Of a DNA stretch of 64,000 nucleotides, positions 54,273 to 63,319 are shown in pieces. Origin of the DNA: Nemesobacter sp965204665 (GTDB lineage Bacteria; Desulfobacterota_D; UBA1144; Nemesobacterales; Nemesobacteraceae); assembly GCA_965204665.1 (NCBI GenBank), contig OZ242002.1:1364001-1428000 (forward strand), in the 5' to 3' direction. The notes beneath the pieces are model-generated. The model searched no databases. It was not told the origin of the DNA and worked only from the letters and a program-made list of their open reading frames with translations. The translations under genes and the position numbers were made by a program. How positions within the stretch are numbered: position 1 is the first letter of the stretch; every line of letters begins with the position of its first letter.

Positions 54273-55520
54273 ATGACCCAACTTACGTTTAGAATGCTCC
54301 GCGATGCTGTTGTCGGCGAATCGGTTGCGTTGCGCTCCCGCATGACTTTGCAACCCGCTGGAGGCGAAGGAGACAAGGTCTTCCCGCCGTCCTACAACAC
54401 TGATGCTTCTTCCGCACACAAGTACGCTGTTGAGCAAAGGCGGGTTGGTGATAGGGTGACGACCACTGTGTTGCTTGATTCTGTTGCTTCGCAGGCAAAC
54501 CGTGCGGAACTCGCACTGCTCGAAGGATGGGAGCGAGGTGAACTGGTATTTCCCGTGCCCTATGTCAATTTTTCCGATGACGGGGACATGACGGACTACG
54601 AGAAACTGACTGTGTTGGAAGTGCCCCACCGGTTGGGGGATGCAATTTTCCGCGATAGCTTGCTCAACGGCACACTGTTTCGCCTGTCCGAAATCGGCCA
54701 GGCGATTACAAATGCCACGCCTCGCAACGCCACAGACATGTTTCGCTATTCCCCGACTTCCTTGCTGTTCGGCATGTGGGACTCAACCGGTCCGAAAGGT
54801 GGACTGGGGTCCAAGTTCCAACGTGCCTATGTGTCTGAGATCGTTGGTCTTGATGCTGAGATAGGCAAGAAGGTCGGTAGTCGTCTTGATCCATTACAGA
54901 TTGAGAAAGTTACCCCTGAAGACCGTGTTTACAACAGCGCGGACAAGAGCGAGGTGTGGACTGACGATCCAAATCTAGCGGAGATGGACAGGCAGAAGAA
55001 GCCCCTATATGCTTCGCGTGGTAGCAATAGAGGCGATTCCGGACAGCCATCAAAGATCAATCACGGCAACATCCCTCCTTCAATTGACTCCCAAGCTGGC
55101 GGTGTCACAATTTCGAGCGCTCTGCAGACTACCGTGATTTCCTTTGCCGCCCTTCGCAGGCTACGGTGCAAGGGTCATTCCAGAGAAGCGGAGGTTGCTG
55201 TACACACGGCGGTTGCGGCGCTTGGGGTCGCGGCCATAGCCTACCAACATGAAATTGACTTCGACCTTCGGTCGCGTTGTCTGCTGCTTCCGACGCATCG
55301 TCCCAAACTTGAGTTGTTACGTCGCGACGGCTCCCCCGGAGAAGTAGTAGAGGTGGACCGAACTACCTCCGCTCAAATTCTCAAAAGTGCAGCAGCGCAG
55401 GCGGAAACGGTCGGGGTCGGCTGGGAGACTGATGAAATTCAGCTCCTGCCTGCACCGAAGCTGCTGGAGTTGATTAAACGTAGCCGCAAGATATCTGCTG
55501 CCGAGCCTACGGCGGAGTGA
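54273..55520 (+). CDS. csb1: Type I-G Cas7 (Csb1, GSU0053 family)
   Basis: The 415-residue protein matches Csb1, the backbone subunit that coats crRNA in type I-G Cascade. Conserved pieces are GEGDKVFPPSY, LLDSVASQANRAE, VLEVPHRLGDAIFRDSLL, SLLFGMWDSTG and SEIVGLDAEIGKKVGSRLDPL. It is the first cas gene, with its own promoter and strong ribosome site, as fits the most abundant subunit. csb2 starts at the base after its stop. Confidence 0.93.
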   Translation: MTQLTFRMLRDAVVGESVALRSRMTLQPAGGEGDKVFPPSYNTDASSAHKYAVEQRRVGDRVTTTVLLDSVASQANRAELALLEGWERGELVFPVPYVNFSDDGDMTDYEKLTVLEVPHRLGDAIFRDSLLNGTLFRLSEIGQAITNATPRNATDMFRYSPTSLLFGMWDSTGPKGGLGSKFQRAYVSEIVGLDAEIGKKVGSRLDPLQIEKVTPEDRVYNSADKSEVWTDDPNLAEMDRQKKPLYASRGSNRGDSGQPSKINHGNIPPSIDSQAGGVTISSALQTTVISFAALRRLRCKGHSREAEVAVHTAVAALGVAAIAYQHEIDFDLRSRCLLLPTHRPKLELLRRDGSPGEVVEVDRTTSAQILKSAAAQAETVGVGWETDEIQLLPAPKLLELIKRSRKISAAEPTAE

Positions 55521-57215
55521 ATGGTGTCTTCTGGAGGGAACATCGGAATTGAGGTGAATTTCCTGACCGGTCGTTTCATCGCGACCTGCTACAATGATCG
55601 TCGGCAGCCCGAATGGCCACCCCACCCCGCACGCTTGTTCTCGGCACTCGTTGTCGCATGGGCGGATACAGACGAGCCGGATGCCGAGGAGCGGACCGCT
55701 CTGGAATGGGTCGAATCGCAGGCACCGCCGGCAATCGCAGCATCCGAAGCCGTAACGCGCAAGGCCGTTCCACACTTCGTGCCCGTCAACGACATTTTCG
55801 TTATCCCCAAAGAATGGTACAGAAGAAAGTCCTGTAGCGTCTCCGGTCTGACCTCCCAACTCCACGCCGAGTTCGCAGATTCCGGCGGAGAGTTGACGAA
55901 GAGGGTGACACAAGTTCAGCGCAAGTTGGACGAAGCAAGGGATATCGAGAATAAAGTCGTAAGCGTCGAAAAAACACCCCCGTCATCCGCAGTGAAGATG
56001 CTGCCGGAGCAGCGCAGTAAGCAGGGGCGGTTTTATCCTTCTGTTACACCTGACGAACCTCGAGTGAGTTTTCTGTGGGACGCACCGGTGCCTGAAGGAG
56101 TGGCAGAAGCCCTTGATCGTTTGCTCAGACGAGTGACTCGACTAGGTCATTCCTCCTCGCTGGTCTCATGCCGGTTGATCTCGAACTCTGTAGGTATTAC
56201 GTTCAAGACCGGCGAAGGCGACCACAACATGCGAGCCATTCAGCGCGGCCAACTTGCCGAGTTGGAGAAGCGGTTTTTGCACCACGAAGGACTCAAACCC
56301 CATTCATTGCCTCATGTGAATGCTCGATATCAAGCCGTAACTGAGTTGATGCAGGAGCCGGAAAGGAAACTTGAGCCGAGTACCGCGGGTCAATGGGTCG
56401 TGTTCGAGTTCATGCCTGGGTCCCGGTCTTTTCCCGCCACTAGAGTAGTGGAATTGGCATCTGCGATGCGTGCGGCTGTGTTCCATTACGTAGAGGATCC
56501 GATACCTGAAGAGATCAGCGGGCATTTGCCTGACAGCAGACCGACCGCTCTGCCTCATGTGGCCTTCATTCCGCTTCCATACGTGGAGTATGAGCATGCC
56601 GATGGACGGCTACTGGGACTGGCGGTATCAGTACCGGGTGCCATCAGCGCCGCCGCGCGTCAAGCGGTTTATCGTGCGATTGGCAACTGGGAGAGGTCAA
56701 CTGGAAATGGTGTCTTGAAGATCACCTTGGGTGCACGAGGAGTGGTTTGCCTTCGCCGGCGTCTTGGAGCCGACACACTGGCATCTCTTCGTCCGAGAAC
56801 TTGGAGTCAACCTTCCTGCCGATGGGTTTCCACCACTCCCATCGCGTTGCCGAGACATCCTGGCCGGCTCGGCGGGGGTACTGTGGTGGCACGGGCTAAG
56901 GCGTGGGCTTCAGCCAAGTCATCCGTAACGCTTGCATGTGTTCATGTCGGGCTGTCTGAACCGGTGGCTGTGGAGGTCTCCCACAGTTCTTTCATCAAAG
57001 GTGCTCGCCCTGCAAGTCACTTTCCGATATTTAGCCAGAATGGACGAGACGGACGATCCATCCGCCGACAACTGCTCCACGCCTCGGTGAACTTTGAGCA
57101 TCCCGTAGCTGGTCCGTTGATGCTTGGGGCAGGTAGGTTCATGGGTTTGGGTTTGATGCGGCCGGTGGCTATGACAAGATCTTCGGAAGCCGGCGGGTGT
57201 AGGACGCATGAGTAG
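55521..57215 (+). CDS. csb2: Type I-G Cas5-Cas6 fusion (Csb2, GSU0054 family)
   Basis: The 564-residue protein is Csb2, signature of type I-G. Residues 1-250 form a Cas5-like part (IEVNFLTGRFIATCYNDRRQPEWPPHPARLFSALV, in pieces) and the C-terminal half a Cas6-like RNase, ending HPVAGPLMLGAGRFMGLGLM, a glycine-rich loop typical of RAMP proteins. It should cut pre-crRNA at the repeat hairpin and cap the crRNA 5' end. The frame is continuous. It overlaps cas3 by 8 bp. Confidence 0.9.
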   Translation: MVSSGGNIGIEVNFLTGRFIATCYNDRRQPEWPPHPARLFSALVVAWADTDEPDAEERTALEWVESQAPPAIAASEAVTRKAVPHFVPVNDIFVIPKEWYRRKSCSVSGLTSQLHAEFADSGGELTKRVTQVQRKLDEARDIENKVVSVEKTPPSSAVKMLPEQRSKQGRFYPSVTPDEPRVSFLWDAPVPEGVAEALDRLLRRVTRLGHSSSLVSCRLISNSVGITFKTGEGDHNMRAIQRGQLAELEKRFLHHEGLKPHSLPHVNARYQAVTELMQEPERKLEPSTAGQWVVFEFMPGSRSFPATRVVELASAMRAAVFHYVEDPIPEEISGHLPDSRPTALPHVAFIPLPYVEYEHADGRLLGLAVSVPGAISAAARQAVYRAIGNWERSTGNGVLKITLGARGVVCLRRRLGADTLASLRPRTWSQPSCRWVSTTPIALPRHPGRLGGGTVVARAKAWASAKSSVTLACVHVGLSEPVAVEVSHSSFIKGARPASHFPIFSQNGRDGRSIRRQLLHASVNFEHPVAGPLMLGAGRFMGLGLMRPVAMTRSSEAGGCRTHE

Positions 57216-60030
57216 TTTCAACTGTGGCAATGAGCAGATTGCCGCAAACTTCACTGCATTCTTCAGGGATATTCATGGCTACGAGCCGTTTCCTTGGCAG
57301 AGGCGATTGACTATGCAGGTAGTCAGTCGGCGGATGTGGCCGAAAGTCATTGATCTCCCGACCGGTACCGGCAAGACCTCTGTGCTTGACACGGCGGTTT
57401 TTGCCATGGCCGTACAGCCGGAGGTCACTCCCCGGAGAGTAGTCTTCGTTATTGACCGAAGGATAGTTGTCGATCAGGTCTACAAACGGGCGCGGCAAAT
57501 TCGAAAACGCATCAAGGATGCTGACACCCCTGTATTAAAATATGTTAGGGACCGGTTACGAATGTTGAGTGACGGCGAACCTTTGGGTATCGCCGCACTG
57601 CGTGGGGGAATCCCCATTGACGGTGAATGGACGCACCGCCCAGATCAGCCTTGGGTTGTGGTCTCCACCGTGGACCAGTTCGGTTCCCGCCTCTTGTTCC
57701 GGGGTTATGGAGTCGGCCCTAGTATGAGGCCGATTCACGCAGGGCTTACCGGCAACGACTGCCTCGTGATCCTAGATGAAGTACATCTGAGTGTTCCGTT
57801 TGCGCAGACCCTCGCCCGGATATCCAAGTTACACTCGGGCCCAATGCCTCGCAGATTTATCACGGTCGAAATGTCGGCCACGCCCAACGACCAGAAATCG
57901 GCACCTTTCATGTTGGATCCCGAGACGGACCTTTCCGGATGTGCAGAATTGCGGCGGCGTGTGAAGGCCGACAAACGGGCCAAGCTCGTGCCGGTGCCGA
58001 ATCAAAAGGTGATCCCGGACCAAGTGTGGAAGATCGTCGGGTCGATCGAAAAGTCCATCCGCAGAAAGGAATCCAAGATTCGCAGCATCGGTGTCATCGT
58101 AAATCGAGTCCGTACGGCCCGCGATACGTACCGACTGCTGGTGGGAGCCGGCTATTCAACGCACCTGATTACAGGGCGCATGCGACCGCTGGACAGGGTT
58201 GATGTTCTAGAGAGGGTCGGACCGGCTGTCGATCCCGATGGTGACCAGCGTGAGGACCGTCTCACCATAGTGGTTGCAACTCAGGCGATTGAAGTCGGAG
58301 CCGATTTCAGTTTCGACGCTCTCATCACCGAGTGCGCGGCGGTTGACAGCCTAAGACAGCGATTCGGGCGCCTTGATCGTCGCGGAACTTATTCGGATCG
58401 TACCGGATATCCGGCCCAAGCTTGGATAATCGGTCCCAAGTCAGTCGTCGACTCCAATAAGGTCGACCCGATTTACGGCAGTTCAGTCAGATATACATGG
58501 GAAGAACTTAAACGCCGTGACGAGGATGACGGGCGTTTGGATATCGGCACTGAAGCATTGCGGGACTTTCCTGATAATACAAGGATGCCGAGAGCAATTG
58601 CACCGCTCCTCTTGAGAACGCATTTGGATGCATGGGTCCAGACCAGACCTGAACCTATTGTACAACCTTCCGTTGACTGGTTTCTTCACGGTATTGAAAA
58701 TGGTAGCCGTCCGGCGGATGTCTCAATACTGTGGCGTTCTGACCGATCTCCAGAAACACTGCGATTGGTTCCTCCTCGTCAGGCGGAATTCATCCAAGTA
58801 CCCGTCGGAGCGGTTAAGTCATGGTTGGCAGGTGGTCAGGAAGTAGACATCGCCGATGTAAGCCAGGTGCACGAGTCGGATCATTCCCACACCTTAAACA
58901 AACCGTACATCGGGAACTGGGTACGGTGGGCCGGATTCGAAGAAGGTACGCAGAATGATGTTCGAGTCGAGGACATCCGACCCGGGGATGTCCTCATTGT
59001 TGACCCCCGGCACGGTGGTTTGACTGCGGGAACATGGGACCCTTCCTCGCAGCAACCAGTCGTTGACCTAGGCGACGCGGCACAGATCGAATCCGGGCGG
59101 CGGGTTACGTTGCGCCTTGACCCAAGTCTTCCCCATGTGGGTTCTCCACCGACCCCTGCGAACGAAGCTGAATCGGACGAATCGTCCGATAGTCGAGTCT
59201 CCGCATGGCTAGAATCCCACGTTTCCAGCTCGAATGATCTGCCGCACTGGATGCACAAAGTTATTGAGAAGATGGGAGGTGACTTCGTAGTGAACTCGGT
59301 GGGGACCTACAATGATGACTCTAGCAGAGCTTACTACATTCTGACCTTGCGGAATCCGAAGACTAAAAAGCCGGTGGTTGATGAAGCTACGCTGGATGGT
59401 TCGGACGAGACAGATTCTTTCACAGCGACAGGTATAAGTTTAAGTAGTCACTTGAATGGTGTTGGTAAGCGTGCTGGGCATATCGCTGAGAGATTGGGAT
59501 TGCCCAGTGAGATCGTGTGTGACCTCCAGTTGGCCGGACAACTCCACGATCTTGGAAAGGTGGACAGCCGTTTTCAGTCTCAGTTGGTGGGTGACGACCC
59601 GGTCGAACTGGCTATGAGGTGTGGAGAGCCGCTGGCCAAATCGCTACCCGGTGCTCGCAGGGTTCCGGTCTATCCAGCGGGAATGAGGCATGAGTTTGCG
59701 AGCGTCGCGATGATTGAGTCAAACGCTGATGTTCTCAGTCTCGCTCACGACGAGGATTTGGTGCTTCACCTGGTAGGGACGCACCATGGTTGGGGGCGTC
59801 CTTTGCCGCCGATTATCGAAGACTCTGACCCCCGGACACTTGCATATGAATGGAACGGGCACTGTCTGACCGCGAGTTCCAATCTGATGAATGGTTTTCT
59901 GTCCCTTCACATGGCTGATCGCTTCTGGTGTTTGGTAGAACGTTATGGATACCACGGCTTAGCCTGGCTTGAGACCATACTGCGCCTCTCCGATCACCGA
60001 CAGAGTGCTGAGGAGGACGGACAACTATGA
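57208..60030 (+). CDS. cas3: Cas3 helicase with C-terminal HD nuclease (type I-G)
   Basis: The 940-residue protein opens with a superfamily 2 helicase: Walker A DLPTGTGKTSVLDT near residue 50, DEVH box VILDEVHLS, motif III EMSATP, and QRFGRLDRRG. The HD nuclease comes last, with LAGQLHDLGKVDSRF and MRHEFASVA near residues 770-830, plus VGTHHGWGRP. C-terminal HD order is characteristic of type I-G (I-U), reversed from other type I Cas3. It unwinds and degrades target DNA after Cascade binding. Confidence 0.93.
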   Translation: MSSFNCGNEQIAANFTAFFRDIHGYEPFPWQRRLTMQVVSRRMWPKVIDLPTGTGKTSVLDTAVFAMAVQPEVTPRRVVFVIDRRIVVDQVYKRARQIRKRIKDADTPVLKYVRDRLRMLSDGEPLGIAALRGGIPIDGEWTHRPDQPWVVVSTVDQFGSRLLFRGYGVGPSMRPIHAGLTGNDCLVILDEVHLSVPFAQTLARISKLHSGPMPRRFITVEMSATPNDQKSAPFMLDPETDLSGCAELRRRVKADKRAKLVPVPNQKVIPDQVWKIVGSIEKSIRRKESKIRSIGVIVNRVRTARDTYRLLVGAGYSTHLITGRMRPLDRVDVLERVGPAVDPDGDQREDRLTIVVATQAIEVGADFSFDALITECAAVDSLRQRFGRLDRRGTYSDRTGYPAQAWIIGPKSVVDSNKVDPIYGSSVRYTWEELKRRDEDDGRLDIGTEALRDFPDNTRMPRAIAPLLLRTHLDAWVQTRPEPIVQPSVDWFLHGIENGSRPADVSILWRSDRSPETLRLVPPRQAEFIQVPVGAVKSWLAGGQEVDIADVSQVHESDHSHTLNKPYIGNWVRWAGFEEGTQNDVRVEDIRPGDVLIVDPRHGGLTAGTWDPSSQQPVVDLGDAAQIESGRRVTLRLDPSLPHVGSPPTPANEAESDESSDSRVSAWLESHVSSSNDLPHWMHKVIEKMGGDFVVNSVGTYNDDSSRAYYILTLRNPKTKKPVVDEATLDGSDETDSFTATGISLSSHLNGVGKRAGHIAERLGLPSEIVCDLQLAGQLHDLGKVDSRFQSQLVGDDPVELAMRCGEPLAKSLPGARRVPVYPAGMRHEFASVAMIESNADVLSLAHDEDLVLHLVGTHHGWGRPLPPIIEDSDPRTLAYEWNGHCLTASSNLMNGFLSLHMADRFWCLVERYGYHGLAWLETILRLSDHRQSAEEDGQL

Positions 60031-60971
60031 ATGGTACACATCTACTAGGGCTCGAAGGTACGAATCCGTTGGCCTTTCTCGCTGCCCTTGGATTGCAGGT
60101 GGCATTCGCAACCGAAGACAGACAACAACCTCCGCGGTTATGGTGGAGCGATGACACTGTGCCCCATGCGGTCGTGGACAAGAACTTCACCGTCGATTTA
60201 ATCGTGGACCGGGCGTTGTCTGCGTTTGAGTGCTGGAAGTGTAGTCCGGCCATCAATCCAAGAAGAGAGGACGGCTCTCCAATGCCTAAGGGTGACGAAC
60301 TCAAGTTGATTCCTGAAGACATCGAGACGTATCTCAATCAAGCTGTACAGTGTGCATGGAGTGGCAGTTTGGCCACTGCTCTTCTGGCTCAAGGTAGTTT
60401 GGACAACCAGGGTGTTGCGAAGCCCTCCGATTTCTACTTTACAGCAGGGCAACAAAAATTCCTAGATGTAGCTCGTAAAGTCCTTACTGCTGCCAATTGC
60501 GATGAAATCAAGAGAGGGCTCGAAGGTCCATGGGATTACAAAAGTAAAGAGTCTTCCCTTGGATGGGATGTTACTGATGACCGTGTATATGCACTCATGA
60601 GCGGTAACCCTAGTGTAGAGGATAAATTCACCAATCCTGGGCCGGAGGCATTGGCTCTGTTGGGGCTGAGTCTGTATCCGGTCTTCGCAGGTCGAGAGCG
60701 TACAAAAACACAGGGATGCTCAGGAAAATGGAAGAGCGGCTACTACTCTTGGCCGCTGTGGTGGAAACCGGCTTCTCTGCGTGCTGTCAAATCGCTCTTA
60801 GCACATGCTTACGATCATACAGATACGACAACTTCGAATCGTCACCGCTGGTACGGTGCTTGGGGCGTATTCACTATACTCCGGTCATCAATTCGTCGAA
60901 CCGACCAAGGTGGCTATGGAACATTCGGGCCGGCAGAGGTTATTTGGCAACATACACGACAGATGGACTAA
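60027..60971 (+). CDS. csb3: Csb3-like type I-G Cascade subunit (GSU0052-like)
   Basis: The 314-residue protein begins LLGLEGTNPLAFLAALGLQ, a motif shared by Csb3 and Csx17 N-termini. It contains PRLWW, SSLGWDVTDDRVYALM, PGPEALALLGLSLYPVF, YYSWPLWWKPASL. It is much shorter than Csx17 (about 700 residues), so this is the csb3 variant of type I-G, where it likely replaces the large subunit. It overlaps cas3 by ATGA. Family assignment is from N-terminal motif, size and context. Confidence 0.75.
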   Translation: MNGTHLLGLEGTNPLAFLAALGLQVAFATEDRQQPPRLWWSDDTVPHAVVDKNFTVDLIVDRALSAFECWKCSPAINPRREDGSPMPKGDELKLIPEDIETYLNQAVQCAWSGSLATALLAQGSLDNQGVAKPSDFYFTAGQQKFLDVARKVLTAANCDEIKRGLEGPWDYKSKESSLGWDVTDDRVYALMSGNPSVEDKFTNPGPEALALLGLSLYPVFAGRERTKTQGCSGKWKSGYYSWPLWWKPASLRAVKSLLAHAYDHTDTTTSNRHRWYGAWGVFTILRSSIRRTDQGGYGTFGPAEVIWQHTRQMD

Positions 60972-61009
60972 TCTAGGTTGCCGAACTCTATACTATAAGA
61001 GTCTGTTCA

Positions 61010-62746
61010 ATGAATTATCCACGACAAGGGGAAAATGCATCGGAATCATCAATGATCAGCAATGAACCACTTGTGCCTGCACGAATGGTCAACGAATTTG
61101 TCTACTGTCCTCGGCTTGCTTATTTAATGTGGAGCCAAGCAGAGTGGTTGGAAACGGGAGATACAGTAGAAGGTCGACGAGTTCATGCTCGTGTGGACCG
61201 TCCTAATGAACCACTCCCAGATCCTGAGATTTTGGACACAGATTCTAAAATAGTAAGCCGGTCTCTTATGTTGTCATCCGAGAAACTGGGTGTGATCGCA
61301 AAAATTGATATAGTTGAATCGGATAGTGGGATGATAACTCCGATTGACTACAAAAAGGGCAAAAGACCCCATGTAGCCCAAGGGGCTTACCAACCGGAAC
61401 GCGTACAAGTCTGTCTTCAAGCTATGTTACTTGAGGAGCACGGTTATCAAGTTAAAGAGGGTGCGATCTGGTACGCCAAGAGCAGAGAACGTGTTCGTGT
61501 AGTGCTCGATGAAGAATTACGCGTTGACGCATGCAAGTCGTTAGCACAGCTTCGAGGTACTGTTAAGCAGGGCCGTATCCCACCTCCGTTAGAGGACAGT
61601 CCGAAGTGTCCCCGTTGTGCGCTTGTCTCCATCTGCCTTCCAGATGAAATGGGCTTGCTCAGTGGTTTCAATTTTGCACCACGGCCGATTGCTGTTGGGG
61701 CGGATGGATGCTTGCCTCTAGTTGTCCAGTCGCAGCGTGCCCGTATTGCTAAAGAAGGTGAGACACTCAAAATTATTGATGGAGATCAGGGAAGTAAGAA
61801 TGTAAGGATGATTGAGATTTCCGATGTTGCATTATACGGGAATGTCTCAATTACCACACCTGCGCTAAGTGCTCTTATGGACAGGGAAATTCCAGTGTCT
61901 TTTCACAGTCATGGAGGATGGTTTCGTGGGATTACTCAGGGTACTGGTCACCGCAATGTGGAAGTACGCACCGCTCAATACAAACGGAGTTTCGACACGG
62001 AGTTTTGTCTGCGTTTTTCTCGTGATTTGATCGCGGCCAAAATTGTGAACCAGCGAACTATACTGCGTCGTAATTGGCGCGGAGAAAAAGAAAACCGTAA
62101 GATGGTGTTGGATCATCTCAAATCATCCCGTAGGTCGGCAATTGTTGCGAGCACCATGAATGAGTTGTTAGGGCATGAAGGTGATGCTGCAGCGACTTAC
62201 TTTAGGGCATTTTCAAGTCTTCTGACACCACCGAGGAAAGGAGATGCCTCGGATGATACGAATGGACTAACTCGCCCATTTCACTTTAATGCTCGAAATC
62301 GACGGCCTCCAACCGATCCTGTAAACGCTATGCTGTCTCTTGCATACGCTATGCTGACTAGATATTTTACGGTATCCCTCGCTACTGTAGGGCTTGATCC
62401 TTATCGAGGTTTATTTCATGCCTCACGTTACGGAAAGCCTGCCTTAACTCTTGATCTGATGGAGCCGTTTCGCCCGCTGATTGCTGACTCCGTAGTGCTG
62501 TCTGTTGTAAACACTGGAGAGATATCGGCAAATGATTTCGTCAGCGTGTCTACAGGGACAGCGCTTACCACTTCAGGTCGCAAGCGTTTTATCGGTGCAT
62601 TTGAACGGCGAATGTCTCAAGAAACTACGCACCCATTGTTTGGTTATAGGCTCAGTACAAGGCGGCTTTTACTACTTCAGGCGCGGTTGTTATGCCGTCA
62701 CTTTATGGGAGAGTTACCGGCGTATCCACATTATCTCCCGCGATGA
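61010..62746 (+). CDS. cas4-cas1: Cas4-Cas1 fusion, adaptation nuclease-integrase
   Basis: The 578-residue protein joins an N-terminal Cas4 nuclease to Cas1. Cas4 has its first cluster Cys in FVYCPRLAYLMW, a PIDYKKGKRP active site and the CPRCALVSICLP trio. Cas1 starts near residue 230, with VALYGNVSITTPAL, FHSHGGWFRG, ARNRRPPTDPVNAML holding a metal site, and FHASRYGKPALTLDLMEPFR. The fusion selects PAM-containing prespacers and integrates them. Two early starts are possible (61010, 61052). It overlaps cas2 by ATGA. Confidence 0.94.
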   Translation: MNYPRQGENASESSMISNEPLVPARMVNEFVYCPRLAYLMWSQAEWLETGDTVEGRRVHARVDRPNEPLPDPEILDTDSKIVSRSLMLSSEKLGVIAKIDIVESDSGMITPIDYKKGKRPHVAQGAYQPERVQVCLQAMLLEEHGYQVKEGAIWYAKSRERVRVVLDEELRVDACKSLAQLRGTVKQGRIPPPLEDSPKCPRCALVSICLPDEMGLLSGFNFAPRPIAVGADGCLPLVVQSQRARIAKEGETLKIIDGDQGSKNVRMIEISDVALYGNVSITTPALSALMDREIPVSFHSHGGWFRGITQGTGHRNVEVRTAQYKRSFDTEFCLRFSRDLIAAKIVNQRTILRRNWRGEKENRKMVLDHLKSSRRSAIVASTMNELLGHEGDAAATYFRAFSSLLTPPRKGDASDDTNGLTRPFHFNARNRRPPTDPVNAMLSLAYAMLTRYFTVSLATVGLDPYRGLFHASRYGKPALTLDLMEPFRPLIADSVVLSVVNTGEISANDFVSVSTGTALTTSGRKRFIGAFERRMSQETTHPLFGYRLSTRRLLLLQARLLCRHFMGELPAYPHYLPR

Positions 62747-63054
62747 AGATTTCAGTCCAAATGAGTGATGAACGCACTTACATAGTTATGTATGACATAT
62801 CTAATAGCAAACGCTGGCGGAGTGTCTTCAAAGTTATGAACGGATTTGGTGAATGGCTTCAACTTTCAGTCTTTCAGTGTCGTTTGTCGAAGCGACGGCG
62901 TGCTGAATTGGAAACGGAGTTATGCAGAGTGATTGAGATGGGGAAGGACCATGTTCTGATTATCGATATTGGACCGGCAAATAAGTCTGATGTTGCTGTG
63001 GTAAGTCTTGGCAAAACATATTCCGCGATTGAACGTCAAGCCATTATTGTATAA
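62743..63054 (+). CDS. cas2: Cas2 adaptation endonuclease-like subunit
   Basis: The 103-residue protein has the Cas2 ferredoxin-like fold marks YIVMYDISNSKRWRSVFK with the metal Asp, GEWLQLSVFQCRLS, and VLIIDIGP. The ATG at 62743 overlaps the cas4-cas1 stop. A second ATG at 62761 gives a 97-residue product of typical size. It bridges Cas1 dimers in spacer capture. Confidence 0.93.
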   Translation: MKISVQMSDERTYIVMYDISNSKRWRSVFKVMNGFGEWLQLSVFQCRLSKRRRAELETELCRVIEMGKDHVLIIDIGPANKSDVAVVSLGKTYSAIERQAIIV

Positions 63055-63319
63055 TCTTGAAGTTGAACTGAGAAATAACATGCAGAGTGAAAATCTGCAA
63101 AATTCAATAAGTATGTATTGCCGATGTAATTCGAGCGGCATGGTACTGTTAAAACCCCGTGAGGCAGTCGAAATTATAAATATTGAGTTATTTCAACACC
63201 AATTGGTCTTAAAAAAACAATGTTGATGGCTATACCTTTGTTTGTTTGGTGCAAAGAAGTACTGGTGCTCGAAAACATCCGAAAATTGCCAGAATCTTTA
63301 AAGGGTTATGCTGTAAGTC
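63055..63319 (+). promoter_or_regulatory. CRISPR leader
   Basis: This AT-rich stretch separates cas2 from the first repeat and is expected to contain the array promoter and integration signals. Orientation fits: the repeat 3' end attgaagc is a typical 8-nt crRNA 5' handle when read on the plus strand. No frame with protein similarity is present. Confidence 0.6.

Noticed and set aside
63008..63226. A 72-codon frame spanning the end of cas2 and the leader.
   Set aside because: It overlaps cas2 in another frame, has no ribosome site and no family resemblance; the leader is the better explanation.
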